Source: Streptacidiphilus albus JL83
Lineage (GTDB): Bacteria; Actinomycetota; Actinomycetes; Streptomycetales; Streptomycetaceae
Length of the DNA stretch: 64,000 nt
Direction of reading: 5' to 3'
Assembly (NCBI RefSeq): GCF_000744705.1
Contig: NZ_JQML01000001.1
Coordinates: 620,001 to 684,000, forward strand
Shown: piece after piece, positions 47,598 through 56,600 of the stretch
How positions within the stretch are numbered: position 1 is the first letter of the stretch
Layout: the number at the start of each line of letters is the position of its first letter
Notes under the pieces: generated by a model
Databases searched by the model: none
Told to the model about the DNA's origin: nothing
Seen by the model: the letters and a program-made list of their open reading frames with translations, nothing else
Translations under genes and position numbers: made by a program

Positions 47598-49316
47598 TCA
47601 TCTCTCCGCTCCCGTACGTGCGGTGATCCAGGCCCGGGCGTCGTCGGCGGCACGGTCGAGCGGGGCGAGCAGGGCGGGTTCCGCGGGGACGACGCCGCCG
47701 TCGCCGAGCTGCGCGGTGATGCCGGTGCGGTCGAGCAGGGCCTCCAGGGACGGGTGGACCCCGGCCAGGATCAGGCGTCCGCCCTGGGCGTGCAGGGTGG
47801 TGGCGTAGCGGCGGATGAGTTTGAGGATCGCGGAGGACGGTACGTCGGGGGCGGTGCGCATGACCAGGACCAGGACCGCGTTGCGGGCGCCCTCGGTCCG
47901 GGGCAGGTGGGCCTCCAGCCGCGGCAGTTCGGCGAAGAGGCTGGTGCCCTCGTAGGTCAGGACGGTGATGCGGCCGGGGGGCAGGACCGCCGGTGGCGGC
48001 CGGTCGGTGGTCGTCCAGGTGCCGTCCGGGTCGCGTTGCAGCGGGACCAACTCGGACTGCCGGGCGGCCTGGACGCAGTACAGCAGCAGCGAGAGCACGG
48101 CGCCGATGACGATCGCCTGCTGGAGCGGGAGCTGGGTGGTGGCGGCGAAGGTGGCGAGCATGGCGGCGGTGGAGAGCTTGGAGGTGCGCCCGACCAGGGC
48201 GATGTCCGCGCGCTTGCCCCAGATCAGTTCGCCGCCGATGACCAGGATCAGACCGCCGATCACCGGCATCGGGATCCGCTCGGCGAGCTTGCCGGCCACC
48301 AGCACGACCAGGGCGAGGAAGACGCCGGAGACCACTCCGGCCCAGCGGGTCCCCGCTCCGGCGCTGACCGCGACTCCGGTGCGGGAGAGCGAGCCGCCCG
48401 AGGGCAGCGCCTGGAAGAGGCCCCCGCCCAGATTGGCCAGCCCCTGGGAGGCGAAGTCGCCGTTGACGCTGGACCGGCTGCCGTCCGGGTTCGGCATGGA
48501 CGGCGACACACCGGCCGCCTGGGCGAGCGCGACCAGCGCGACCGAGAACGCACCGCCGACCAGGTGCGGCATCGCACCGAACGACGGGGCGGAGAAGCCG
48601 GGCAGCGCCGCCGGGATGCGGGCGATGCCGCGCACCAGCTCCACATCGGTGCCCAGGACCGCCACCACGACACTGACCAGCACCATGGCGATCAGCAGCG
48701 CCACCGCCTCCAGCCTGCGGACGGCGTGGGCGAGCGCCCACACGGCGATGGTGGCGACCGCGACCAGGGTGGGGGCGAGTTGCCAGTGGCCGATCCCGAC
48801 CAGCCAGTTCCACAGCTGCAGCAGCTTGTTGTGGCCGGAGGGCGGGTAGCCGGTGGCGTCCTTGAGGACTCCGGTGATGATCTGCAGCGCGATGCCGGTG
48901 GAGAAGCCGGTCATCACCGCGTTGGAGACGAAGCTCAGCACCACCCCGAGCCGCAGCAGTCCCATGAGCAGCATCACCGCACCGACCATGACGGTCAGTG
49001 CGGCGACGTTCCCGGCCGCGTGCGGATCCAGACCCGCATCGGCCAGCACGCTCTGTCCGGTCAGTGCGATCGCGCTGGTCAGGGTGGTGACCATGAGTAC
49101 CGTGGGCGCAGTCAGCGAGCCCAGGACCGGCGGCAGCACCCCCGCGTACAGACCGGCCACCGGGTTGAAGCCGGCGATGGAGGCGTAGGCCATGCCCTCG
49201 GGGATGCTGAACAGCCCGGTCACCATCCCGGCCGTGACATCCGCGCCGGTGGGCCGGCCCAGCCGTGTCAGCAGCCGCGCCCGCAGCCCGGCCGGGTGGG
49301 TCGCCGCAGGCCTCAC
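47598..49316 (-). CDS. SulP-family anion transporter with STAS domain
   Basis: Membrane permease for sulfate, bicarbonate or a related anion; 572 residues. The N-terminal SulP core has DVTAGMVTGLFSIPEGMAYASIAG (first helices), LTGQSVLADAG, and GGSLSRTGVAVSAGAGTRW, the SLC26-type substrate region; about 10-14 helices run to residue 410. The C-terminal STAS domain (about 440-555) follows: RITVLTYEGTSLFAELPRLE, RNAVLVLVMRTAPDVPSSAI and LILAGVHPSLEALLDRTG. GTG 49316 is the best in-frame start, without a clear ribosome site. It lies 86 nt after the alkylsulfatase gene on the same strand, so it probably imports the sulfate that enzyme releases. Confidence 0.92.
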   Translation of the reverse strand: MRPAATHPAGLRARLLTRLGRPTGADVTAGMVTGLFSIPEGMAYASIAGFNPVAGLYAGVLPPVLGSLTAPTVLMVTTLTSAIALTGQSVLADAGLDPHAAGNVAALTVMVGAVMLLMGLLRLGVVLSFVSNAVMTGFSTGIALQIITGVLKDATGYPPSGHNKLLQLWNWLVGIGHWQLAPTLVAVATIAVWALAHAVRRLEAVALLIAMVLVSVVVAVLGTDVELVRGIARIPAALPGFSAPSFGAMPHLVGGAFSVALVALAQAAGVSPSMPNPDGSRSSVNGDFASQGLANLGGGLFQALPSGGSLSRTGVAVSAGAGTRWAGVVSGVFLALVVLVAGKLAERIPMPVIGGLILVIGGELIWGKRADIALVGRTSKLSTAAMLATFAATTQLPLQQAIVIGAVLSLLLYCVQAARQSELVPLQRDPDGTWTTTDRPPPAVLPPGRITVLTYEGTSLFAELPRLEAHLPRTEGARNAVLVLVMRTAPDVPSSAILKLIRRYATTLHAQGGRLILAGVHPSLEALLDRTGITAQLGDGGVVPAEPALLAPLDRAADDARAWITARTGAER

Positions 49317-49402
49317 CCGGGCCCGCCCGACGCCCTGGCATCGTCCGCCCCGGTCACCCGGACCGCTTCCGCTCCCGTCACCACCGCCATCCGCCGGCCG
49401 GA

Positions 49403-51229
49403 TCAGGGGGTGACGACGGAGAAGGACTTGTCGGGATCGGTGACGTAGGAGAACAGTCGGGCCAGCACGGCCGGATCCCCGTCGTGGTCGATCCCGTCCA
49501 GGCCCTTGCCGGCCAGGACACCGAGGAGTTGGGGCTTGGTGAGGGTGAGCGTGCACTGCGCCGGGGTCTTCGGTGCGGTGCCCAGCGGGACGGTGCGATG
49601 GGTCAGGGCGCCGTTCTGCAGGGTGAGCCGGTGGCGGTTGCCCTCGTCGGTGAGGGCCAGGTCGACGGTGAGGGAATCGTCCCAGGCCCGGGGGCCGTCG
49701 ACGCGCACCGCGATGGAGTCGATCAGCATCTCGGTCGTCAGCGCCATCACCATCCCCTGGTTGGCGGCGTCCAGCAGGATGGTCCCCGGTCCCTCTCGCA
49801 GCTCCACCGCGGCCATCAGGTAGAAGTTGCGCCAGGTGCCGTTCTCCGCGCCGTGGCCGAGCGTCTCGTACACCCCGGCCAGGGCCTCCTTGGCCGCCGT
49901 GTCGTCCGGGTCGGCGAAGACCAGGTGGTTCAGCACGGTGGCGGCGAAGCGCAGATCGCCGTCGGCGACGAAGCCGCGCGCCTTGGCCAGCGCGGCTTCC
50001 GGACCGCCCGCCAGTTCGACGTAGCGCTTGGCCAGTTCCACCGGCGGGTGCTCCCAGAGGTGCGCCGGGTTGCCGTCGAACCAGCCCAGGTACCGCTGGT
50101 AGATCGCCTTGGTGTTGTGGTTCAGCGAGCCGTAGTAGCCGCGCGCGTGCCAGGCCCGCTCCAGCGCGGGCGGCAGCTGCATCTCCTCCGCCAGCTCCGG
50201 ACCGGTCAGACCGGAGTTGAGCATCCGCAGCGTCTGGTCGTGCAGGTAGGCGTACAGGTCGCGCTGCTGCGACAGCAGCTCGACCACCTTGTCCTCGCCC
50301 CAGGTCGGCCAGTGGTGCGAGGCGAACGCCACGTCGTAGGCGCCGTCGAAGAACTCCATCGCCTCGTCCAGGTACCGCGACCAGATCCGCGCGTCGCGGA
50401 CGACCGCTCCGCGCAGGGTCAGGATGTTGTGCATGTTGTGCGTGGCGTTCTCCGCCAGGCACAGCGCGCGGCGCTGCGGGAAGAGGAAGTTCATCTCGGA
50501 CGGGGCCTCGGTGCCCGGGGTGAGCTGGAAGACGATCCGCACGCCGTCGACCGTCTCCTCCTGGCCCGTACGGGTGATGTCCACGGTCGGCGGGATCAGC
50601 GTGATGGTCCCGGTGGAGGTGGTCATCCCCAGCCCTGCGCCGACCTGCCCCTCGGGCGTCTTGGGCAGCCGGTCGCCGTACATGAACATGGCCCGCCGCG
50701 TCATCGCGTTGCCGGCGTAGACGTTCTCGCTGACCGCGTGCTCCAGGAAGCCGGACGGCGCGATCACCGGCACCCCCGCCTCGCTGCCCTCGGGCAGCAC
50801 GCCGCGGGCGCCGCCGAAGTGGTCGCCGTGGGAGTGGGTGTAGATCAGCCCGGTCGCCGGGCGCTCGCCCCGGTGCTGCCGGTACAGCGCCAGCGCGGCC
50901 GCGGCGCACTCGGTCGAGATCAGCGGGTCGATCACGATCACCCCGCGGTCGCCCTCGACCAGCGTCATGTTCGACAGGTCCAGCCCCCGCACCTGGTAGA
51001 TGCCCTCAGCGACCTCGAACAGGCCTTGCTTCGCGCACAGTTGCGCCTGTCGCCACAGGCTCGGGTTGACCGTGTCGGGGCACTCGCCCTTGAGGAAGTC
51101 GTAGGCGTCGTTGTCCCAGACCACCCGCCCGTCGGCGGCCCTGACGACCGCCGGCACCATGGCTCCGAGAAAACCCCGGTCGGCGTTGTCGAAGTCGGTG
51201 GTGTCCTCGAACGAGGGCAGGTGGTTCAC
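49403..51229 (-). CDS. Linear primary-alkylsulfatase (SdsA1-type metallo-beta-lactamase)
   Basis: 608-residue hydrolase releasing sulfate from alkyl sulfates such as SDS. The binuclear zinc site is THSHGDHFGG at residues 131-140, with further ligands expected in FPQRRALCLAENATHNMHN and DVAFASHHWPTW. The middle dimerisation region (about 380-480: RAWHARGYYGSLNHNTKAIY, RYLGWFDGNPAHLWEHPP) and a C-terminal SCP2-like lipid-binding domain (about 490-608) complete the SdsA1 order. There is no signal peptide. GTG 51229 has GGAG eight bases upstream. The SulP transporter gene follows it, giving a sulfate-scavenging unit. Confidence 0.93.
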   Translation of the reverse strand: MNHLPSFEDTTDFDNADRGFLGAMVPAVVRAADGRVVWDNDAYDFLKGECPDTVNPSLWRQAQLCAKQGLFEVAEGIYQVRGLDLSNMTLVEGDRGVIVIDPLISTECAAAALALYRQHRGERPATGLIYTHSHGDHFGGARGVLPEGSEAGVPVIAPSGFLEHAVSENVYAGNAMTRRAMFMYGDRLPKTPEGQVGAGLGMTTSTGTITLIPPTVDITRTGQEETVDGVRIVFQLTPGTEAPSEMNFLFPQRRALCLAENATHNMHNILTLRGAVVRDARIWSRYLDEAMEFFDGAYDVAFASHHWPTWGEDKVVELLSQQRDLYAYLHDQTLRMLNSGLTGPELAEEMQLPPALERAWHARGYYGSLNHNTKAIYQRYLGWFDGNPAHLWEHPPVELAKRYVELAGGPEAALAKARGFVADGDLRFAATVLNHLVFADPDDTAAKEALAGVYETLGHGAENGTWRNFYLMAAVELREGPGTILLDAANQGMVMALTTEMLIDSIAVRVDGPRAWDDSLTVDLALTDEGNRHRLTLQNGALTHRTVPLGTAPKTPAQCTLTLTKPQLLGVLAGKGLDGIDHDGDPAVLARLFSYVTDPDKSFSVVTP

Positions 51230-51507
51230 GCGATGCTCCGATCAGCAGCGGTCAGGAATCCCAGCAGTGGCTCGAACCGTCTCCGGCCAGTCTGGTACAG
51301 CTGTCTGTATTGCGCATATTGTTAGCTTCTGCGGTGCTGCGTCCCGGACGGGCCGTCCGAGTGGCCCGCGCCGACACGGTCGGCGAAGTCGCCCGGGATC
51401 CTCCGGAACTGGGGGTCGACCAGCTACAAAGGTGTCAGGTCGGGCATCGGGCCGTCCTGTCGCCGTCGCTGATCGCACCGGTCGAGGGAAGAGGCAGGGG
51501 CTCCTGG

Positions 51508-51921
51508 ATGCCGACGGACGACAGCCGCACCCCCTTCGGCGACCGCTCCCCCGTTGATGGGGACGACAGGCCCGGGCCGTGGTGGGAGCAGGGCGAGGAG
51601 CCCGACTACCGCGCCACCCTGGCCAACGAGCGGACCTTCCTGGCCTGGACCCGCACCGCGCTGGCCCTGCTGGTCTGCGCCCTCGGCGGCCTCCAGCTGA
51701 TCAGGGTCGCCCCCTACCCGCTGCGCCTGGCCCTGGCGTGCTACCTGATCGCCCTGTCCGTCGCCGTCACCGCCACCGGGTACTTCCAGTGGCGCGCCCG
51801 GCAGGAGCGGATGCGCCTCCGCCGACCGCTGGGCCACTCCGTCGCCCCGCAGCTCATCGCCCTGGCCTTCCTGGTACTCGCCGGCCTGGTGAGCGCCACC
51901 GCCGCCGTCAGCGTCCACTGA
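51508..51921 (+). CDS. DUF202 (YidH-like) small membrane protein
   Basis: 137 residues. The soluble N-terminus ends in YRATLANERTFLAWTRTALALL, the DUF202 signature, and three membrane helices follow (ALLVCALGGLQLI; ALACYLIALSVAVTATGYF; LIALAFLVLAGLVSATAAV). ATG 51508 has AGGGG upstream. Family function is unknown; members sit in bacterial inner membranes. It is 82 nt upstream of the kinase-MFS fusion on the same strand and may share its transcript. The 278-bp gap before it (51230-51507) contains AT-rich promoter-like sequence near 51300-51335 but no gene. Confidence 0.88.
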   Translation: MPTDDSRTPFGDRSPVDGDDRPGPWWEQGEEPDYRATLANERTFLAWTRTALALLVCALGGLQLIRVAPYPLRLALACYLIALSVAVTATGYFQWRARQERMRLRRPLGHSVAPQLIALAFLVLAGLVSATAAVSVH

Positions 51922-52003
51922 CCGGCTGCCGCCGCTCCTCGGCGGGCGACATGATTCGTCCGTAGGCCAGACCTCCGCTGGGCAGTTGGTCTATCTTTCT
52001 CCC

Positions 52004-54562
52004 GTGGAACAGCTGATCAACGAGGACCCGACGCATATAGGCCCCTACCGCCTGATCGCCCGACTGGGGGCCGGCGGCATGGGCCTGGTCTATCTGGGCC
52101 GTTCCGACCTCGGGCGCACCGTGGCCGTGAAGGTCGTCCAGCCCGAGTACGCCGAGCACCCCGAGTTCCGCAGGCGCTTCGCCCGCGAGGTGGCCGCGGC
52201 GCGGCTGGTGGGCGGGCACTGGACGGCGGCGGTGCTGGACGCCGACCCGGAGGCCGCCGTCCCCTGGGTGGCGACCCAGTACATCCCGGGGCCCGACCTG
52301 CAGACCGTGGTCGGCACGGACTTCGGGCCGCTGCCCGAGCACTCGGTCCACACCCTCGCCAACCGCCTGGCCGCCGCCCTGCAGGCCATCCACGGGGCGG
52401 GACTGATCCACCGTGACCTCAAGCCGTCCAATGTCCTGGTCACCGTCGACGGCCCGCGCGTCATCGACTTCGGCATCGCCCGGGCGATGGACAGCCTGGC
52501 CGGGGACAGCCTCCACACCCACACCGGCATGCTGATCGGCTCCCCCGGCTTCATGTCGCCGGAACAGGTCCGCGGCCTGGAGCTCACCCCCGCCAGCGAC
52601 GTCTTCTGCCTGGGCGCCGTCCTCGTCCACGCCGCCACCGGACGGTTCCTCTTCGGCGCCAGGGACACCGGGCTGAACGCCCATCTCTTCCGGATCGCGG
52701 AGGAGGAAGCCGACCTGACCGGCGTCCCGGAGAGCCTGGTCGACCTCGTCGCCGCCTGCCTCCACAAGGACCCGGCCCGGCGGCCCACCCCCGAGCAGGT
52801 GGCCGCCCGCACGGCCACCGACCGGACCACGGAGTGGCTGCCCGGCCCGGTGCTGGCACAGCTCGGCCGCCATGCGGCGGAGCTGCTGGACTTCGCGCCG
52901 GCGGTGGAGTCCGTCGCCCCGGTGGTGCTCACCGCAGCACCGGTGGCCGACGCCGTCGCGCCCGCGCTGCCCCCGATGCCCGCGTACGCCCCGTCGGCCC
53001 CTGTGTCTCCGGGGCAGTTCGGCCCGCCGCCGCCGGGCTTCGGACCGCCCCCGGCGGCCTTCACCGGCTACCGGCCCGGTCCCCTGCCGCCGACCACCGC
53101 CGAGGACCCCGCCTCCTTCGCCGACTACCAGGACCCGGCGCCCGCGCACCCCCGGCGCTGGTGGGGCCTGGCCGTGGTCGCCCTGGCGCAGCTGCTGGTG
53201 CTGCTGCAGGCGGGGTCGTTCACCATCGCGTTCCCGGCCATGGAGCGTGACCTGCACCTGACCTCCGACAGCCTGAGCGCGATGACCAACGCCTATCCGC
53301 TGGCCTTCCTCGGACTGCTGCTGCTCGGCGGACACCTCGCCGACCTCCTGGGGCGCAAGCAGCTGCTGATCGTCGGCCTGGTCGGCTTCGCGGCGGCCTC
53401 GGTGCTCGCCGGCACCGCCGGCGATGCCACCACGCTGGACTGGGCCCGCGCCCTGCAGGGGGTCTCCGCCGCGCTGCTGGCTCCGGCCGCGCTGTCGCTG
53501 GTGGCCGGCAACTTCACCGACCCGAGGGAACGGCGCCGGGCCCTCGGGGTCTACACCGCGATCGTCGGCGGCGGCTCGCTGCTCGGGCTGTACACCGGCG
53601 GCTGGCTGGTCGAGAACCTGGACTGGCAGTGGGCGCTGATGGCGGACGTCCCCGTCGCCGCCGTGGTCCTGGTCGGCGCGCTCACCCTGCTGCACGACCG
53701 TCCGGCCCGGACCGGCACCCACGTCGACGTGCTCGGCGTGCTGCTCGGCTGCGGCGGCCTGGCCGTCCTCGGCTACGGCCTCACCTACGGCGTGCCGCAC
53801 GGCTGGACCAGCCTCGCGGCGCTGCTCCCGCTCGCGGCGGGCGTCCTCCTGCTGGTCGCCTTCCTGTGGTGGCAGACCGTGACGTCGACGCCGCTCCTCG
53901 CGCGCTACGTCTTCATGGACCGGGGCCGGGCCGGCAGTCTGCTCGCCATGCTGCCGGCGGCCGTCGGCGTCATCGGCCCCTTCACCGCCCTGGTCTACGT
54001 CCTGCAGCTCGTCCTCGGCTACTCCCCGGCCGGGACCGGGCTGGCCCTCCTCCCCGTGGTCGCCGCGCTCTTCGTCGGCTCCACCCAGGTCTCGCCCCGG
54101 CTGCTGCACCGGGTCGGCGCCCGGGTGCTGGTCGCGGCCGGCCTGGGGACCGCTGCCGTCGGACTGCTGCTGCTCACCGGCCTGACCATCGACAGCGGGT
54201 ACGAGAGCGGGCTGCTGCCCGGCCTGGTCCTCGTCGGCCTCGGGACCGGCGTGGCCTTCATGCCCCTCTTCGCCACCGCGACCGGCGCCGCCAACCCCCG
54301 GTGCTCCGGCGCCGCCTCGGCCGCGGTCGTCGCGGCCCAGCAGCTGGGCGTGGCGCTCGGCGCGGCGCTGCTCACCCGCGTCTTCAACGCCCACTCGCAC
54401 CTGGCCGCCGACACAGCCGTGGCGGTCGAAACGACGGCGCTGCACGGCTGCAGCGCCACCCTCTGGTGGGCCTTCGGCGCCACCCTGCTCGCGGGGCTGG
54501 TCGGCGGGCTGGTGATCAGCGGCAGGGCGTCGAAGCAGGACCGCGTCCCGGCGGCCCGCTGA
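52004..54562 (+). CDS. Ser/Thr protein kinase fused to an EmrB/QacA-type MFS transporter
   Basis: 852-residue chimera. Residues about 14-280 are a Hanks-type kinase: Gly loop GAGGMG (22-27), VAVKVV with Lys43, LIHRDLKPSNVLV with Asp138, VIDFGIA with Asp155, GSPGFMSPEQ and DVFCLGAVLVHAATG; all catalytic residues are present. Residues about 300-380 are a Pro/Ala-rich linker (FGPPPPGFGPPPAAF). From about 384 to 840 a drug/H+ antiporter of the 14-helix type follows: FTIAFPAMERDLHLTSDSL, GGHLADLLGRKQ (motif A), LDWARALQGVSAALLAPAAL, and GGGSLLGLYTGGWLVE (motif C region). GTG 52004 lacks a ribosome site but has TATCTT 7-12 bases upstream, so it may be leaderless. Most STPKs have a single membrane helix; a transporter here is rare. 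Confidence 0.9.
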   Translation: MEQLINEDPTHIGPYRLIARLGAGGMGLVYLGRSDLGRTVAVKVVQPEYAEHPEFRRRFAREVAAARLVGGHWTAAVLDADPEAAVPWVATQYIPGPDLQTVVGTDFGPLPEHSVHTLANRLAAALQAIHGAGLIHRDLKPSNVLVTVDGPRVIDFGIARAMDSLAGDSLHTHTGMLIGSPGFMSPEQVRGLELTPASDVFCLGAVLVHAATGRFLFGARDTGLNAHLFRIAEEEADLTGVPESLVDLVAACLHKDPARRPTPEQVAARTATDRTTEWLPGPVLAQLGRHAAELLDFAPAVESVAPVVLTAAPVADAVAPALPPMPAYAPSAPVSPGQFGPPPPGFGPPPAAFTGYRPGPLPPTTAEDPASFADYQDPAPAHPRRWWGLAVVALAQLLVLLQAGSFTIAFPAMERDLHLTSDSLSAMTNAYPLAFLGLLLLGGHLADLLGRKQLLIVGLVGFAAASVLAGTAGDATTLDWARALQGVSAALLAPAALSLVAGNFTDPRERRRALGVYTAIVGGGSLLGLYTGGWLVENLDWQWALMADVPVAAVVLVGALTLLHDRPARTGTHVDVLGVLLGCGGLAVLGYGLTYGVPHGWTSLAALLPLAAGVLLLVAFLWWQTVTSTPLLARYVFMDRGRAGSLLAMLPAAVGVIGPFTALVYVLQLVLGYSPAGTGLALLPVVAALFVGSTQVSPRLLHRVGARVLVAAGLGTAAVGLLLLTGLTIDSGYESGLLPGLVLVGLGTGVAFMPLFATATGAANPRCSGAASAAVVAAQQLGVALGAALLTRVFNAHSHLAADTAVAVETTALHGCSATLWWAFGATLLAGLVGGLVISGRASKQDRVPAAR

Positions 54563-54569
54563 CGCGGGC

Positions 54570-55739
54570 TCAGGCCGGAGCACCGCCGCCGGGCCGGCCG
54601 CCCGTGCGGGGCGGCGGACCCAGCGGCGGGGCCTGTCCGACGACGGCCCCGGCCCGGTCGATGCACAGCACGTCGACCGTGACCGGCGCCCCGAGCAGCA
54701 CGCCGAGGGCCTGGTCGCGGGCCCTGGCCGCGACCAGGTCGCCCAGCAGCACCCCGGCGGCGCGGCACAGCTGGACGGCCTCCAGCCCGGTGTTGGCCCC
54801 GGCCACGGCGGCCGCCAGCTGCTCGTCGGCGCCGGCCTCCCGGGCCAGCCCGGCCAGGAAGCCCTTGTCCACGTGCGAGCGGGAGGAGTGCAGGTCGAGA
54901 TGGCCCGCCGCGAGCTTGGAGAGTTTGGCGAAGCCGCCGGCGACGGTAAGCCGGGGAACGGGGTGCCGCCGCAGGTACTTGAGCACCGCTCCGGCGAAGT
55001 CGCCCATGTCCAGCAGGGCGTCCTCGGGCAGGCCGTGGACCGCGACCGCGACCTTCTCCGAGGTCGAGCCGGTGCAGCCGGCGACATGGGTGCGCCCGGC
55101 GGCGCGCGCGACGTCGACCCCGCGCCGGATACTGTCGATCCATGCCGAGCAGGAGTAGGGGACGACGATGCCGGTGGTGCCCAGGATCGACAGACCGCCC
55201 AAGATGCCCAGCCGCGGGTTCCAGGTGCTGCGGGCGATCTCCTCGCCGTTGTCCACCGACAGCTCCACCACCACGTCCCCGGTCCCGCCGTACCGCTTCG
55301 CCACGTCGGCGACCGCCTCGCGCATCAGCTGCCGGGGCACGGGGTTGACCGCGGGCTCGCCGACCGGCACCGGCAGCCCGGCCTTGGTGACGGTGCCGAC
55401 GCCGGGGCCGGCCCGGAAGACCACGCCGCTGCCGGGCGGGCCCGGGGTGACCGTGGCCCTGACCAGCGCGCCGTGGGTGACGTCCGGGTCGTCCCCGGCG
55501 TCCTTGACCACGCCCGCCATGGCCCGCCCGGGAGCCAGCTCCTCGACGGCCAGCGCGAAGGCGGGCTGCTGGCCCTTGGGCAGCGTGATCGTGACCGGGT
55601 CGGGGAACCGCCCGGTGAGCAGCGCGGTGTAGGCGGCCCTGGTCGCCGCCGTCGCGCAGGCGCCGGTCGTCCAGCCCGACCGCAGCCCGCTGCTCCGCAA
55701 CTGCGCGGCCCGGCCGCCCTCGGCCCCTGGCTCAACCAT
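54570..55739 (-). CDS. cbiD: Cobalt-precorrin-5B C1-methyltransferase
   Basis: Methylates C-1 of cobalt-precorrin-5B in the anaerobic branch of cobalamin biosynthesis; 389 residues. CbiD hallmarks: LRSGWTTGACATAATRAAYTAL at the N-terminus, VVKDAGDDPDVTHGALV, GPGVGTVTKAGLPVPVGEPA VNPVPR (in sequence), NPRLGILGGLSILGTTGIV and HVAGCTGSTSEKVA. ATG 55739 has GTGGGA upstream. It is divergent from cobK, the next-step reductase, with only 36 bp between starts, so both share a promoter region. It converges with the kinase-MFS gene, 7 bp apart. Confidence 0.95.
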   Translation of the reverse strand: MVEPGAEGGRAAQLRSSGLRSGWTTGACATAATRAAYTALLTGRFPDPVTITLPKGQQPAFALAVEELAPGRAMAGVVKDAGDDPDVTHGALVRATVTPGPPGSGVVFRAGPGVGTVTKAGLPVPVGEPAVNPVPRQLMREAVADVAKRYGGTGDVVVELSVDNGEEIARSTWNPRLGILGGLSILGTTGIVVPYSCSAWIDSIRRGVDVARAAGRTHVAGCTGSTSEKVAVAVHGLPEDALLDMGDFAGAVLKYLRRHPVPRLTVAGGFAKLSKLAAGHLDLHSSRSHVDKGFLAGLAREAGADEQLAAAVAGANTGLEAVQLCRAAGVLLGDLVAARARDQALGVLLGAPVTVDVLCIDRAGAVVGQAPPLGPPPRTGGRPGGGAPA

Positions 55740-55775
55740 GTCGTCCCACTTCCACCCGCTTGCAAAGGATTCTCC

Positions 55776-56540
55776 ATGGCCGTGCGGCACGTCCTGATCC
55801 TGGGGGGTACCACCGAGGCCCGGCAACTGGCGGCCGACCTGGCCGGCGACCCGGCCCTGCGGGTGACCAGTTCCCTCGCGGGGCGGGTCGCCGAGCCCCG
55901 GCTGCCCGCAGGACCGGTTCGCATCGGCGGCTTCGGCGGGGCGCCGGGACTCGCCGGGTGGCTGCGCGAGCACCGGGCGGACGTCCTCGTCGACGCGACC
56001 CATCCCTACGCGGACACCATCAGCCGGCATGCGGCGCGGGCGGCGGCCGACACGGCCGTCCCGCTGCTGGTGCTGCGCCGGCCCGGGTGGACCGCCGTCC
56101 CGGGTGACCGCTGGGTCCCGGCCGACTCGCCGGAGCAGGCGGCCGCGCTGCTGCCCGGCCTCGGCCGCCGGGTCTTCCTGACCACCGGCCGCCAGGAGCT
56201 CACCGCCTTCGCCGACCCGGCGGGCCCGGCGGACCTCTTCTTCCTGCTCCGCTCGGTCGACGCGCCCGAGCCGCCGCTGCCCCGGCACACCGAGGTGCTG
56301 CTGGCGCGGGGCCCGTTCACCCTGGAGGGCGAGCGCGCGCTGCTGCGCGAGCACCGGATCGAGGTCCTGGTCACCAAGGACAGCGGGGGTGCGGCCACCG
56401 CCGCCAAGCTGACGGCCGCGCGGGAGCTGGGGCTGCCGGTGGTGATGGTCCGCCGCCCGCCGACGCCGACCGACGTGCCGGTGGCGCCGACCGTGCCCGA
56501 CGCGCTCGCCTGGATCCGTGCCGCCTGCGGGGACGGCTAG
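55776..56540 (+). CDS. cobK: Precorrin-6A (cobalt-precorrin-6A) reductase
   Basis: NADPH-dependent reductase of the corrin ring; 254 residues. Features: VLILGGTTEARQLAADLA (nucleotide loop), VTSSLAGRVAEPRLP, RIGGFGGAPGLAGWL, LVDATHPYADTISRHAA, VFLTTGRQEL and VLVTKDSGGAATAAKLTAA. ATG 55776 follows AAAGGA. Divergent from cbiD, which acts just before it in the pathway. No cobalamin riboswitch is recognisable in the 36-bp gap, and other cob genes are not in the window. It is convergent with sodF (61 bp apart). Confidence 0.95.
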   Translation: MAVRHVLILGGTTEARQLAADLAGDPALRVTSSLAGRVAEPRLPAGPVRIGGFGGAPGLAGWLREHRADVLVDATHPYADTISRHAARAAADTAVPLLVLRRPGWTAVPGDRWVPADSPEQAAALLPGLGRRVFLTTGRQELTAFADPAGPADLFFLLRSVDAPEPPLPRHTEVLLARGPFTLEGERALLREHRIEVLVTKDSGGAATAAKLTAARELGLPVVMVRRPPTPTDVPVAPTVPDALAWIRAACGDG

Positions 56541-56600
56541 TGCGCAGCGGGCGGCGGCCCGCAGCCGGTGACGCCTGCGGGCCGTCGGATCCGCTCGGGT

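Noticed and set aside
47598-50909. A single 1103-codon open frame on the minus strand covering the SulP gene and much of the alkylsulfatase gene
   Set aside because: The N-terminal half is the alkylsulfatase read in the wrong frame (Arg/Gly/Ala-rich); the SulP protein starts at about 49316.
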